Positions 26,270-36,053 of a DNA stretch of 38,768 nt are shown in pieces. The stretch lies in contig NZ_JAPTYD010000034.1 in the NCBI RefSeq assembly GCF_026913015.1, positions 1 through 38,768 of the forward strand, written 5' to 3'. Under the pieces are notes generated by a model, which saw nothing but the letters and a program-made list of their open reading frames with translations, searched no databases and was not told where the DNA came from. Each line of letters starts with the position of its first letter. Within the stretch, counting starts at the first letter, position 1. The position numbers were made by a program, and so were the translations under genes. This stretch comes from Paracoccus benzoatiresistens. GTDB taxonomy: Bacteria > Pseudomonadota > Alphaproteobacteria > Rhodobacterales > Rhodobacteraceae.

Positions 26270-29200
26270 TCAGGCAGCCCCTTGTAGCAACGGATCGGAG
26301 CCGCTGTTCAGAGCGTCGACAGCCTTCAGTTGCTGCGCGATACGCGAGGCAAGAATGCGGACCGATGGCTCCAACACCATGGAGTCGTGGTCGCCCGGAA
26401 CCTCGGAAACCTCGAGTTGCGGCATCCAGGAGCCCCAATCATTGTCAGCCGAAACATATTCCCGTGCCGTGCTGACCCAGCGTCCGCGAGACACCTTCCA
26501 GCGACGATCCAGTCGCGGACGGTAAAGCGTCACCGGCCCGTCCCAGACCCGCATCTGGAAACCCGGCAGCGCGGCCAGGAAGGCGGCATGGATGGCATCG
26601 TTATGGAAGCTTTGCGCGCCAAGCTGTGCCTGTCCAGATGCGCGGCGGCGCAGTTCGCTTCTCCATTCGCGGCGCTTGCGAAGATACTCGCCAACGAACC
26701 CCCCTTTCTGCTCTCGCATCTCCCCCAGCCGGATCAGCAGCCGGTCGCGGCGGCTGAGCACCGGCCGTAGCGGGATCGGAGTATCCAGAAGGATAAGGCG
26801 GCCTATGTCCTCGCCCTCCGCAGCGAGCTGTCGGGCAATTTCAAGGGCCGTCAGACCGCCCCCTGAGAAACCGCCGATGAGCCAGGGCCCTTCAGGTTGC
26901 ACCTGCCGCATTTCCCTGATGCAGCTGGCTGCCGCATCGGCAAAGCTTTCATGCGGCGCGTCTTCACCATAAAGCCCCCGTGCCTGTAGCCCGTATACTG
27001 GCCGGTCGGCCGAAAGTCGTTGAGCCAACGAGCGGAGGTTCAACACGTTGCCGAACATCCCAGCGACGATGAAGAACGGCAGTCCAGGCCCCGGCGCCCC
27101 CCCGTTCATTGGCACCAGATGCGTAAAGCGGGAAGCAGGCGCGACTGCGACAAGACGCGGCCGTTGGTCGACCTGTTCATCCGATGTGGGATCGACACCT
27201 GTCTCGGCAACGAGTCTTGCGGCGATCTGTGCGATAGTCGGAGCCTCGAACAGTGTTGAAATCGGCAGGTCAGCGCCATAGTTGCGGCGGATCATTGCAA
27301 ACAACCGAACGGCCAGGAGCGAGTGCCCTCCCAAGTCGAAGAAACTATCCTCAACACCCACGGCTGACACGCCCAGAAGCTCACGCCAATAACCGGCGAG
27401 TGCGCGTTCGAGATCGTTGCGTGGCTCGACCATGGCATTTTTCAGGTCGGGCCGCTCGAATCCCGGCGTGCCATTTGAAGAGGCGCTGGCGCGCGAAGCG
27501 GCGTCAGCCTCGGCCCTGAGTTCGGAAAGATCCATGCTGGACACGGCAATCACATTGTGACGCGCCGCGAGCGCACGGCGAAATGCCTCGGGACCACGCT
27601 CCTGCGAGATACCCTGTGAAAGGCTATGGGCCAGTCGCCGGCGGCCTGGATCCTGCTCGAGGCCAACGGCGGGATCGCGGACCAATCGACCGGCGGCCGA
27701 CAACACATCGGCAGCATTGCTGATCCGGCGGAGCGTCAGCCCCTGGGCTTCGACCAGCACCTCGCCGTCCGGGTTCGCGATGGTGATGTCGAAGCGAGCA
27801 AAGCCGTCTTCGGCATGGTTCCGGTCGGCATTGCGTACCCAACTTACGACTTGGGCGGGAAGCGACGCACGTACGATGACGCGCTCATAGGATACTGGAA
27901 CCCACAGCGACTGTGGCGACCACCCCTCGATGAGTTCCATTGCCCAGCCCGTGGCGATGTCCATCAGCGCCGGATGGAGTATCCAGCCTGCCGCGAGATC
28001 GGCTTGCCCGGCTTCGGAAAGGGACAGCCTTGCCAGCCCCTCCGACTTTCCCAACCGATAGCTGCGAAGCACCCTCCAGCGCGCGCCAAAGTCAAGGACG
28101 TCTTCCTGCGCAGACCTAAGAGGATGCCCACGATCCGCGACTTCGTGTGGCATCCGCGCCGCCAGTACGGCCGGTTCGATGCGAGGCACGGCAGGCGCCT
28201 CGACACCCGTAATCCGCCCCCTTGCAGTGCGGAGGCGAACGCCAGTCTCGCTGGTCGTGCCGAGAATTTCGAAGTGCTGCCCGTCGCCCTCTGGCACGAG
28301 GTTGATCCGCAGGCCTCTGCGTTCGCCGTCGGCCAAGGCGAAAGGGCTGAGGAACGTCACATCCTCCAGGGAATAGGGGGCATGTCCTCCGACAGCTGCG
28401 ACAGCTTCTGCCGCGATCTCGAGAACCCCAGTGCCGGGCAGCAGGGCATGGCCGCTTGTACGGAAGCGGTGTTCCCCAATGATCCAGTCATCAGCGGAAA
28501 GTATAATCTCGAAGCTGGTTGCGCTCTGCTGATCGATCCGAGTGCTCAGCAATGGCGAACCTGACACCAGGCTGCGCTCTTGTTTGGTCGTGCGCGAAAG
28601 CGCGGCTGCGGCCATGCCTGTATCGGCCCAGATCCCCCAGTTCACGGCAACTGTGTGGCCAAAGGCAGCAGGCTGAGCAGAGGCCAGAGCGTTCAGGTAT
28701 TTGTTTGCTGCCACGTAGTCGACCTGCCCGGCGGGTGTGATCGTCGTGCTGGTCGAAGAGAATAATACCGTCAGCTTCAGCGGCCTTGCTGCAAACACAT
28801 CCAGCAGCGCCCGGCTGCCATGAACCTTAGCCGCGAACACGTCCTCGATCTCGCGCTCGGTTTTGGTCAGCAGCGGGCCATCATCGACATGCCCTGCAGC
28901 ATGGAGCAACACCTCGACCGGGCCAAGCCGCTGTTCAATCTCGCTCACGGCGGCTGCAAGCGATTCTCGATCTGCCACATCGCCAGTGACGGTAATCACC
29001 TCCGCCCCTTCGCTTCGCAGATCGCGCAAGGCCGCAAGGCGGAGCGCGAGCGTCGAGGCTGGGTCGACCCCAACAAGGCTCTCCCATTCTGCTTCGGGCG
29101 GAAGCGACGTCCGGCCCAGCAGCGCGACACGTGCGCCTCGCCGTCGAGCGAGGTCCGTGCCAAGCGTCAGGCCGATGCCTCCCAGCCCTCCGGTGATCAG

Positions 29201-32200
29201 AACCACAGCGCCCTCCGGCACCTCGTTGTGGTCGTCAACCTCGGGAAGCGGCGCATGGACCCAGCTGCGCGCAAAGCGCCTTCCACCCCTCCAGGCAGCA
29301 ATGCGCGGTCCGTCACTGGCCAGCAGATCCTCAACCAGCCGATCGGCCAAATCCTTGAAGCCCGCAGTCATGTCTGCGGCACAGTCAATATCGACCAGCC
29401 GCGCAGTCAGCCAGTCGAACTCTCGCGGACCGACCGCCACCGGACCGAACGCCAAGGCATTTTCCGGGAACGGTACCGGTTCCTTGGTCACGGCCAGCGC
29501 GCCAGTGGTCACGACGACAAGCTGCAGTGGCTTTTCTGCCCCTTCGTCGCCCAAGGCCTGCAGCAGGTAAAGGAGGTTGTAGAAGCCCAGCTCAAGGTGG
29601 CGGTGGAACAGGCTCGATCCTGCACGTGCCGTTTGGCGAGGATCGGCCAGCCAAAGATGCGCCACCCGGTCTGGCAGGCGATTTTGCAACATCAGCGCAG
29701 CGATCAGCAAATCCACGTCCCGGCGACCTAGCTCTGGCGAGATTTGGAAGCGGTCCGGTCCAAGTTCGGCATAGCCATCACCTGCAACAACTTCCACAAC
29801 CGATTGGCCATGGGCGCGCAGCCGTTCCACCACCGCTTGGCCTAGGCCCGACTCGTCGATGAAGACCAGCCAGTTGATCGCAGCGCCCGTTGGAACGGAC
29901 CTGCCGTCAGGACCGATCTCGATGTCGGGCGCGCTTTGCCGCCAGACCGGCCGCCAGCCCCAATCAGCCAGATCCTCGCGCCGCATCGGCAGATCCGCAC
30001 CCTCGTCCACTCGGGGAGCGGACGCTTCGATGAAGTAGCGCCGCGATTGGAAGGCGTAGGTCGGCAGAGGAAGGCGATTGCGTGCAGCCTCGCCCCAGAG
30101 CGGCGTCCAATCGACCGGAACTCCGGTTGCCCAAAGGCGTCCCAGTGCAAGCACGAACCACTCATCATCTGCAATGGCATGATCACGATGCCGCAATGCG
30201 CTGATAACCCTGTTCGCGGGGACACCATTGGCTTGGGACAGCGCGCTCATCGCGCGCCCCGGCCCGACCTCCAGGATGATCCGTGCGGGATCCTCCTTTA
30301 ATGTGGCGGCGCAGGCCGCAAAGTTGACGGTGCCGCGGAGATGCGCCACCCAGTATTCCGGATCGGTCGCCTGATCCGCTGTCAGCCATGTTCCGGTTTG
30401 GTTGGAGACCACTGGAATCGTCGGTGCTGACAGGGGGATCGAGCAAAGAAAGGCTCGCCATTCCTCGAGGATCGGCTCGAGCATTCGCGAATGCGCAGCA
30501 ATGTCGATGGCGATGCGCTGGCATTCAATCTCTCGCCCGGTCAACAACTCCTGCAAGGCATCCACATGCTCGAGCGGGCCTGACAGAACGCTGAGCGAGG
30601 GTCCATTAACCGCGGCCAGGTCCAGTCCCTCCCCTGCCTCGGCCATAGCCTCTGCGGCGGGGAGCGAAACGCTGAGCATGCCACCGGCCGCGACACGATC
30701 GAAGAGTTGCCCACGGAGCAGTACCAGCCGGATCGCATGCTCAAACGAAAACACGCCTGCGAGACAGGCTGCCGTGTTCTCGCCCATCGAGTGCCCGCCC
30801 AGAGCCGAGGGCTGAACACCCCATGACATGAACAGCCGGGCCAGTGCGTATTCGGTTATGAACAGCAGCGGCAACTGAACCGACGGCTGGGTCAGCGCGG
30901 TGTTCGCTTCCGGCTCCTGCCCGTGATCGGGCAGCCACAACGGACGAGGATCGCTGCCAGTCAGCCCTCCCAGAGTCTCGAGTCCCTTGTCCATCCAATC
31001 GCGAAATTCCGGTTCGGTCGCATAAAGATCGCGCGCCATCCCCGCGTATTGCGCGCCGCCGCCAGGGAACAGGAACGCGACGGACGCTCCCCCGCTTGCA
31101 ACAAGGTCGTGGTTGAAAACGCGCCGGCTGTCGGCAGACTCCAGCAACTCCGCCGCGCTTGCCGCATCGCGCGCAACCAGAACCCGGCGCATGTTGAAAT
31201 GGCGGCGGCCTTCTTTCAGCGTCCAGGCGACATCGGCGAGATGCACTTCGGGATTTTTACGCAGATATTCTGCCAAGGCGGCGGCATTGCCATCGAGCGC
31301 CGCTCGGCTGCGACCCGAAAGCACGAGCAACTGGAACGGCCAGTCTGACTCTGTGCTGTCCTGGCGGGGCGGGGCTGCCTCGAGCACCGCATGGGCGTTG
31401 GTCCCACCGACCCCCAGCGAATTCACTGCCGCGCGCCGTGGTCTCCCATGGTCGGCAAAAGGCGTCAGCTGGTCGTTGACCGTGAAAGGCGATGCCTCGA
31501 AATCAATCGCCGGGTTTGGCGCCTCATAACCGAGACTGGGCGGCATCTCTCCGTGATGCAGCGACAGGGCCACCTTGATGAGGCCGACCGCGCCGGCGGC
31601 CGTGTCGAGATGGCCGATATTGGTCTTGACCGAGCCAATCCGCGCGCGGGCCGGCCCGCGCGCCGTTCGTGCAAAGGCCTCCGTCAGGGCCGCAACCTCG
31701 ATCGGATCGCCGAGCGCCGTCCCGGTGCCGTGGCATTCGACATAGTCGATCCCGTCACCCCCGATCCCGGCGGCATGATGCGCCTCGACGACAGCCTGAG
31801 CCTGACCGCCGACACTGGGCGCAAGATAGCCCGCCTTGTCTGCTCCGTCGTTGTTGACGGCCGTGCCCTTGATGACGGCCCAGATATGATCCCGATCCCG
31901 GACAGCATCCTCCAGTCGCCGGAGGAGGACGGCAGATGCACCACTCCCGAACACTGTTCCCTGGGCGCGGTGATCGAAGGCATGGCAATGGCCGTCGGGG
32001 GACAGAATCTCGTTAGGATTGTAGATATAACCGCGGCCATGCGGCAGTTCGATGGTCACCCCTCCTGCCAAGGCGGCGTCGCATTCGCCGTTCAGCAGAG
32101 ACTGGCAGGCCTGGTGCACCGCGACAAGTGACGTGGAACAAGCCGTCTGCACGTTTATCGAGGGACCGCGCAGGTCGAAGATGTGGCTGACCCGGGTGGC

Positions 32201-32695
32201 GAGGAAATCCTTGTCATTGCCGGTATGGCGCAGCAGGAACGTGCCGGTGTTGTCCACCAGCTCACGGTTTGTCATCACGTTGAAGTAGAAATAGCTTCCC
32301 ATGCCGCAGCCACCGAAGACGCCGGTCGGGCCCAGGCTTTCCGGCGTGTGGCCCGCGTCCTCGATTGCCTGCCAGCAGCATTCGAGGAACTTGCGGTGCT
32401 GCGGATCCATGATCGCTGCGTCCTTAGGGCTGAGCCCGAAGAAATCTGCGTCGAAGCTGTCGAATCCTTCCAGAATGGCAGAGGCAGGCACGTAGCGGGG
32501 ATCGCCAATCCGGGCATGCACCTCTCCGCGCTCGAGCAATTGCGCGGGCGAAAGGCGCGTGATCGATTCGACACCGTTCCGCAGGTTTGTCCAGAATTTA
32601 CCGGGGTTCAGGGCGCCAGGCACCTGGAGCGCCATGCCTACAATCGCAATATCACCAACGGAATTGAGGGAAGAGGAGGAATCGGAAATCGTCAC
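26270..32695 (-). CDS. Type I polyketide synthase KS-AT-KR-DH-ACP-TE
   Basis: 2141 aa. KS about 14-440 with C186 ('TACSTS'), H322 ('ECHGTGT') and H362 ('NIGHLDT'). AT about 545-850 with S636 ('GHSMGE'); the specificity motif reads 'IAAHS', neither HAFH nor YASH. KR about 1165-1345: 'TGGLGGIG' (G1169), 'VDD' (B-type KR hint), Tyr1327 in 'VDYVAANKY'. DH-like hot-dog domain about 1385-1660: H1409 and 'LLPGTGVLEIA', 'HPALMD'. ACP Ser1792 ('LGGHSLLAV'). TE about 1870-2120: S1944 ('GFSGGG'), 'LLDTP', H2103 ('GDHDS'). All catalytic residues I checked are present. The start is GTG at 32695, just ahead of the KS; the ribosome site is weak. One extension with reduction and perhaps dehydration is expected. 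Neither loading module nor ER is visible. Confidence 0.93.
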   Translation of the reverse strand: MTISDSSSSLNSVGDIAIVGMALQVPGALNPGKFWTNLRNGVESITRLSPAQLLERGEVHARIGDPRYVPASAILEGFDSFDADFFGLSPKDAAIMDPQHRKFLECCWQAIEDAGHTPESLGPTGVFGGCGMGSYFYFNVMTNRELVDNTGTFLLRHTGNDKDFLATRVSHIFDLRGPSINVQTACSTSLVAVHQACQSLLNGECDAALAGGVTIELPHGRGYIYNPNEILSPDGHCHAFDHRAQGTVFGSGASAVLLRRLEDAVRDRDHIWAVIKGTAVNNDGADKAGYLAPSVGGQAQAVVEAHHAAGIGGDGIDYVECHGTGTALGDPIEVAALTEAFARTARGPARARIGSVKTNIGHLDTAAGAVGLIKVALSLHHGEMPPSLGYEAPNPAIDFEASPFTVNDQLTPFADHGRPRRAAVNSLGVGGTNAHAVLEAAPPRQDSTESDWPFQLLVLSGRSRAALDGNAAALAEYLRKNPEVHLADVAWTLKEGRRHFNMRRVLVARDAASAAELLESADSRRVFNHDLVASGGASVAFLFPGGGAQYAGMARDLYATEPEFRDWMDKGLETLGGLTGSDPRPLWLPDHGQEPEANTALTQPSVQLPLLFITEYALARLFMSWGVQPSALGGHSMGENTAACLAGVFSFEHAIRLVLLRGQLFDRVAAGGMLSVSLPAAEAMAEAGEGLDLAAVNGPSLSVLSGPLEHVDALQELLTGREIECQRIAIDIAAHSRMLEPILEEWRAFLCSIPLSAPTIPVVSNQTGTWLTADQATDPEYWVAHLRGTVNFAACAATLKEDPARIILEVGPGRAMSALSQANGVPANRVISALRHRDHAIADDEWFVLALGRLWATGVPVDWTPLWGEAARNRLPLPTYAFQSRRYFIEASAPRVDEGADLPMRREDLADWGWRPVWRQSAPDIEIGPDGRSVPTGAAINWLVFIDESGLGQAVVERLRAHGQSVVEVVAGDGYAELGPDRFQISPELGRRDVDLLIAALMLQNRLPDRVAHLWLADPRQTARAGSSLFHRHLELGFYNLLYLLQALGDEGAEKPLQLVVVTTGALAVTKEPVPFPENALAFGPVAVGPREFDWLTARLVDIDCAADMTAGFKDLADRLVEDLLASDGPRIAAWRGGRRFARSWVHAPLPEVDDHNEVPEGAVVLITGGLGGIGLTLGTDLARRRGARVALLGRTSLPPEAEWESLVGVDPASTLALRLAALRDLRSEGAEVITVTGDVADRESLAAAVSEIEQRLGPVEVLLHAAGHVDDGPLLTKTEREIEDVFAAKVHGSRALLDVFAARPLKLTVLFSSTSTTITPAGQVDYVAANKYLNALASAQPAAFGHTVAVNWGIWADTGMAAAALSRTTKQERSLVSGSPLLSTRIDQQSATSFEIILSADDWIIGEHRFRTSGHALLPGTGVLEIAAEAVAAVGGHAPYSLEDVTFLSPFALADGERRGLRINLVPEGDGQHFEILGTTSETGVRLRTARGRITGVEAPAVPRIEPAVLAARMPHEVADRGHPLRSAQEDVLDFGARWRVLRSYRLGKSEGLARLSLSEAGQADLAAGWILHPALMDIATGWAMELIEGWSPQSLWVPVSYERVIVRASLPAQVVSWVRNADRNHAEDGFARFDITIANPDGEVLVEAQGLTLRRISNAADVLSAAGRLVRDPAVGLEQDPGRRRLAHSLSQGISQERGPEAFRRALAARHNVIAVSSMDLSELRAEADAASRASASSNGTPGFERPDLKNAMVEPRNDLERALAGYWRELLGVSAVGVEDSFFDLGGHSLLAVRLFAMIRRNYGADLPISTLFEAPTIAQIAARLVAETGVDPTSDEQVDQRPRLVAVAPASRFTHLVPMNGGAPGPGLPFFIVAGMFGNVLNLRSLAQRLSADRPVYGLQARGLYGEDAPHESFADAAASCIREMRQVQPEGPWLIGGFSGGGLTALEIARQLAAEGEDIGRLILLDTPIPLRPVLSRRDRLLIRLGEMREQKGGFVGEYLRKRREWRSELRRRASGQAQLGAQSFHNDAIHAAFLAALPGFQMRVWDGPVTLYRPRLDRRWKVSRGRWVSTAREYVSADNDWGSWMPQLEVSEVPGDHDSMVLEPSVRILASRIAQQLKAVDALNSGSDPLLQGAA

Positions 32696-32783
32696 TTGAA
32701 TTACCGCACTATAATAAAACGCAGAGAGCGCGCCTAACGTAACCTCATGCGCGACGTTTCACCAATAGTCGGAAAGGACAAGT

Positions 32784-34238
32784 TTACAGGATAGTTTGCA
32801 GTCCCGGAGCCCGGCCGACGGCAGCTGGCAAAGCCTTTGGATCGGACTCGACGCCAGCGCGCTTGGGGGCGCTTGTCGCCGACATGTGGCGCAACTGCTC
32901 CACACGGCCGACAATCAATCCGGACAGCAGGAAGGTCAATGGCGTGATGGTCGCATTCGGGATCAGGTCGATCAGCATCAAAGCGTGCATCAGCACCAAC
33001 GACGCCAGCATGGGCTCGTCCCGCGCCGCACGCGTGCGCCAGGCGGCGATAACCGGAAGTGTGAACAGTCCGAACTCCGCGATGTAGCCTGGTAGTCCTG
33101 CAACGCCGAGTGTGATGATCCAGCGGCCATCCGCAATCGTTTCATACGCACCGCTTATAGGGTCGATGAGGAGATTACGACCGTACCCTCCCCACCCTGT
33201 CCAGAGCTTCTCGGCCGCCCGCTCCAACAGAATGCCTTCATTGTGCAAACGGAAGATCAGTGATGCAGCCCTCTCAGCGTCAATCGCCAAGGCGGCGGCC
33301 GTCACCTGCTCGACAGGTATCAGACCAGCCAGGCGCAGCAGGGGGAACACCAATACCGTCGCGGCAAGCACGGTCGCCACGGCAAGCATCAGCCTGGGCG
33401 GGGCCAGAAGCAAAAGGGGTAGGGCGATCACCGCATAAAGGATCGGGGCCATGCTTTTGCAGAGAAGCAGCATCACTCCAAGCCATACAGCCGCGAGCAG
33501 CATCTTGCGACGGAAACCATGGTTTCTCGCCAATGAGGCCGCAGAGGCGAGCGCCGAGAACGTGAACAGTGCAACCCAGAGGCCATGATTCATGAACACC
33601 ATGGGGCGGAACCCACCATAGCGGATCATCTGACTGAAGTCGTGCGCAAAATAGCCATAGATCCAGACATTGATCTGAGGACTTAGCCTCACCTCGACCA
33701 GCATGGGTAAGGAATAGACGAGCCCCCCGATCATGAGTCCGCGCAGCATCAGCCGCTCGCTTCCCGGCGAGCACAGAACGCTGCGGGCAGCCAGGAACGG
33801 CAGTAAGATGAAAGCCTGCCCGATCATGGTCGAGAGCGTATCATAGGGTGTCAATCCTGGGCGATAGCTCCTGCCCTCCACCAGCGGCTCGGGATTTCCA
33901 AGCATCGTCACCCAGGGCCACAGGATGAAGACGGAGATCATTACCTTCAGCATCGGACTGCGGGGCAACCCGAAGACGCGATAGCCTGCGACCATCGCCA
34001 GCAGCGCCGCCGCTCCAGTGGAAATGGAATCCTTGCCAAGATCTGGAATGACCGGCAATGCAATAGAGGTCAGCGGCGAGAGGAGCATGTAGGCACCGAG
34101 GATCGACCAGATGAATGCCCACCGTGTCTCAAGACGCTGAAACAGAACCGCCGAGACGATCGGCCAGCTCACCAGCATGAGGTAGGAGAAGGCATTTCCC
34201 ATGGTGTGTGCCGTGTTGTCCCGCTTGCGAGTGATCAT
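32784..34238 (-). CDS. Wzy-like polymerase / O-antigen ligase family membrane protein
   Basis: 484 aa with 10-12 hydrophobic segments and a larger polar loop around residues 300-370 ('FRLHNEGILLERAAEKLWTGWGGYGRN', split here by the membrane topology), the usual shape of Wzy polymerases and WaaL ligases. The 'WTGWGGYGRN' patch before the last helices resembles the 'GxGxG' loop of this superfamily. It would polymerise repeat units or transfer them in the periplasm. It heads the - strand operon, 88 nt before the PKS. Start ATG 34238 or 34202; neither has a strong ribosome site. The C-terminal tail ('SATSAPKRAGVESDPKAL') is cytoplasmic and disordered. Wzy cannot be told from ligase by sequence alone. 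Confidence 0.75.
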   Translation of the reverse strand: MITRKRDNTAHTMGNAFSYLMLVSWPIVSAVLFQRLETRWAFIWSILGAYMLLSPLTSIALPVIPDLGKDSISTGAAALLAMVAGYRVFGLPRSPMLKVMISVFILWPWVTMLGNPEPLVEGRSYRPGLTPYDTLSTMIGQAFILLPFLAARSVLCSPGSERLMLRGLMIGGLVYSLPMLVEVRLSPQINVWIYGYFAHDFSQMIRYGGFRPMVFMNHGLWVALFTFSALASAASLARNHGFRRKMLLAAVWLGVMLLLCKSMAPILYAVIALPLLLLAPPRLMLAVATVLAATVLVFPLLRLAGLIPVEQVTAAALAIDAERAASLIFRLHNEGILLERAAEKLWTGWGGYGRNLLIDPISGAYETIADGRWIITLGVAGLPGYIAEFGLFTLPVIAAWRTRAARDEPMLASLVLMHALMLIDLIPNATITPLTFLLSGLIVGRVEQLRHMSATSAPKRAGVESDPKALPAAVGRAPGLQTIL

Positions 34239-35238
34239 GCTATAGACTGACTACTCGAGTAAGGCGAGCAGCCAGGCACGTCATCTTTGCAGTCTTCGGG
34301 CGGAGAGATGGAATTGAGTTCAGGGCCCAGCGAGAAGGTTTGTCAGAGCCTGCGCAGGAATGGTTAACCCTGTTGCCTCATGGAGGCACCGGACCTTGGG
34401 GTCCAGCATTTTCCTCTTGCAACATTGAGGGTAGTTCACCTTGAAAGGCTGCGTCGCCACGAGGATTTCCGAACGTCTACGCCGCGCCTGCTCGCGAAGT
34501 GGCTGACGGAAACCCAATCGTCTGGCGTTCACGTGTTGCTTGGCGTCCAGTTGCGATGGCGCCCGGCCAGAACGGGCAAAGCCTATCGCTCGAATAGCAA
34601 CGAGTCAGAAGCAGCATAATGCTGACCGCAAGCAGCGATGCTGCAGACCGGAAGGCCTGAGCGCATGAAAGGCGTATCAAACCGGCGTCAAAGGTGACCT
34701 GCATTTTCCGTGATTCTTCGGTTCGGTCTCGTCGAAGCGAAGTCCTGGATCTGGACGAACAGATCCGTGATAGCGGCACCCGGCCCTGCTTTGTCAACGT
34801 CGGAGCCGCGCGCTCGGTACACCTCGCGACCTTTGGCGCACGCGCCTTGAAGTTCGTGGATGGCATCTGCCTGCATGGCAAGAGTTTCAGGCGAGTGCTG
34901 GAGGCGCATGACTGGACAGGGTCTTCGTGAAATATCGACATGCTTTTAGCCGGCTTATCTGCCTCTCTGGACCTCATGCAGGGCTTTCGTGATCCAGGAA
35001 AAAACTGCCTTGACGGCTTAGGACGCCCGGATGCATATCTAGTGACATCATCCGGAATTGCGCCTGCTGGGACCATGCTCCCCTCGCGGGCGTGTCCATG
35101 ACTGCTGGTTCTTCCTCATTCTCTTGCGTGCGAGGGGTGGTCCTAATCGAAAGAACGGATCGCTCAGCAGTCATGGATCCGGCCGGGAGGGCCAGTCACA
35201 ACTGTGCATGGCAGAGCGGGGCTGGACCGCCAGGGTTG
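34239..35238. other. 1-kb stretch without a confident gene
   Basis: Frames are open on both strands (for example 34477-35076 - and 34694-34930 +), but none has a recognisable family, a good ribosome site or protein-like composition over its length. The first 60 nt must hold the promoter of the long - strand operon (Wzy-like, PKS, GT2, NRPS). The rest may be decayed mobile-element DNA. Confidence 0.4.
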
Positions 35239-35418
35239 TTAGGAGGGGAGGCGAGATGAAGGCTGGATCCCCTTAGCCTTGGCCAAATGCTCCAGTCGCG
35301 CCAAGAGTTCGCGGTACTCCAGATTGTGAGAGTAAGCACCTATCGCTGAGATGATCCGGTTCCAGTCATCTGGCGAGATAGTGGGATGAGTAGGAGAAAC
35401 ACGTTTACACTGGCACAT
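35239..35418 (-). CDS. Small hypothetical protein
   Basis: 59 aa from the ATG at 35418 (a TTG at 35433 would add five residues). The body 'DDWNRIISAIGAYSHNLEYRELLARLEHLAKAKG' (a helical, amphipathic stretch given here only in outline) looks protein-like, and the N-terminus has a Cys-x-Cys. No family is recognised. The DNA upstream is A+T-rich, which suits a promoter and suggests foreign origin. It could be a short regulator or an orphan small protein. Confidence 0.4.
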   Translation of the reverse strand: MCQCKRVSPTHPTISPDDWNRIISAIGAYSHNLEYRELLARLEHLAKAKGIQPSSRLPS

Positions 35419-35629
35419 TGAAAACACCCACAAACAGCATTGAATAATCCTGTGGTACCCTGAGGTTGTTCAGTTAACAAACTAGCCTTTTTGGATAGGT
35501 TAATAAGAGCCTCACCCGAAATCAGCACGTTATGAAGGTTGCCGTGCCTCCAGCCGGGTTCAAATCTGATGTCCGGAGCGGCAGCAGGTTATGGCAGGCA
35601 CGCGGGTGAGAGGCGCGCGCGGTGGCGGA

Positions 35630-35830
35630 TCACCATTCCTCGAATCTGTTTGTCAGCGATAAGAGTTCGGCACCCATGTTGCCGGTCAACACTTGGCCGT
35701 TTTCGTGGACCATCCGCACGTCAAATGTACCGTCTTCCTTGTTCGGTTTGATTGAGCCAAGCCGCCAGGGCGGGTTCACAAGGAGATGGACGGTATTCGT
35801 TCGAGAATCACTAAGGACAACACGCGTCAT
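35630..35830 (-). CDS. Small hypothetical protein
   Basis: 66 aa from the ATG at 35830 (TTG 35854 would add eight residues). The composition is protein-like, with alternating strands: 'TRVVLSDSRTNTVHLLV', 'GTFDVRMVHENGQVLTGN', ending 'LTNRFEEW'. It could be a small beta-rich protein or a fragment. It lies between the A+T-rich stretch and the IS66 element, and I find no partner gene. Family not recognised. Confidence 0.35.
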   Translation of the reverse strand: MTRVVLSDSRTNTVHLLVNPPWRLGSIKPNKEDGTFDVRMVHENGQVLTGNMGAELLSLTNRFEEW

Positions 35831-36017
35831 AATGGGCAAAGCGTTGTTCGCCAAAAGTATCGGGGCAACCAGGTAACCGATAAGACGACGGAGCGGCTGT
35901 GGCCCAGTTATCCGTACATCGCCAAAACAAGCATTTTGCTTTGCTTGGTTCCATTGGTCAGGCCGATCGTAAGCATGCGCCGAGGGCCGTCTTTGGATGA
36001 AAGGGTCGGCCAGTTAC

Positions 36018-36053
36018 TGCACCGTCTATAATGAGCTCCATATGGACGGTGCA
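36018..36053. repeat. Inverted repeat at the IS66 tnpA start
   Basis: TGCACCGTC (36018-36026) and GACGGTGCA (36045-36053) are perfect 9-nt inverted repeats around 18 nt that include the first possible tnpA ATG (36031). A hairpin here could hide that start and favour the ATG at 36058, or serve as a binding site for a tnpA regulator. It does not look like a terminal repeat. Confidence 0.5.

Noticed and set aside
27626..29731. Two long + strand frames (312 and 303 aa) inside the PKS
   Set aside because: Both are antisense to DH and KR domains with intact catalytic residues; composition is shadow-like.
34477..35076. 199-aa - strand frame downstream of the Wzy-like gene
   Set aside because: Ser/Arg-rich, no family, no ribosome site, and competing frames on both strands over the same bases.
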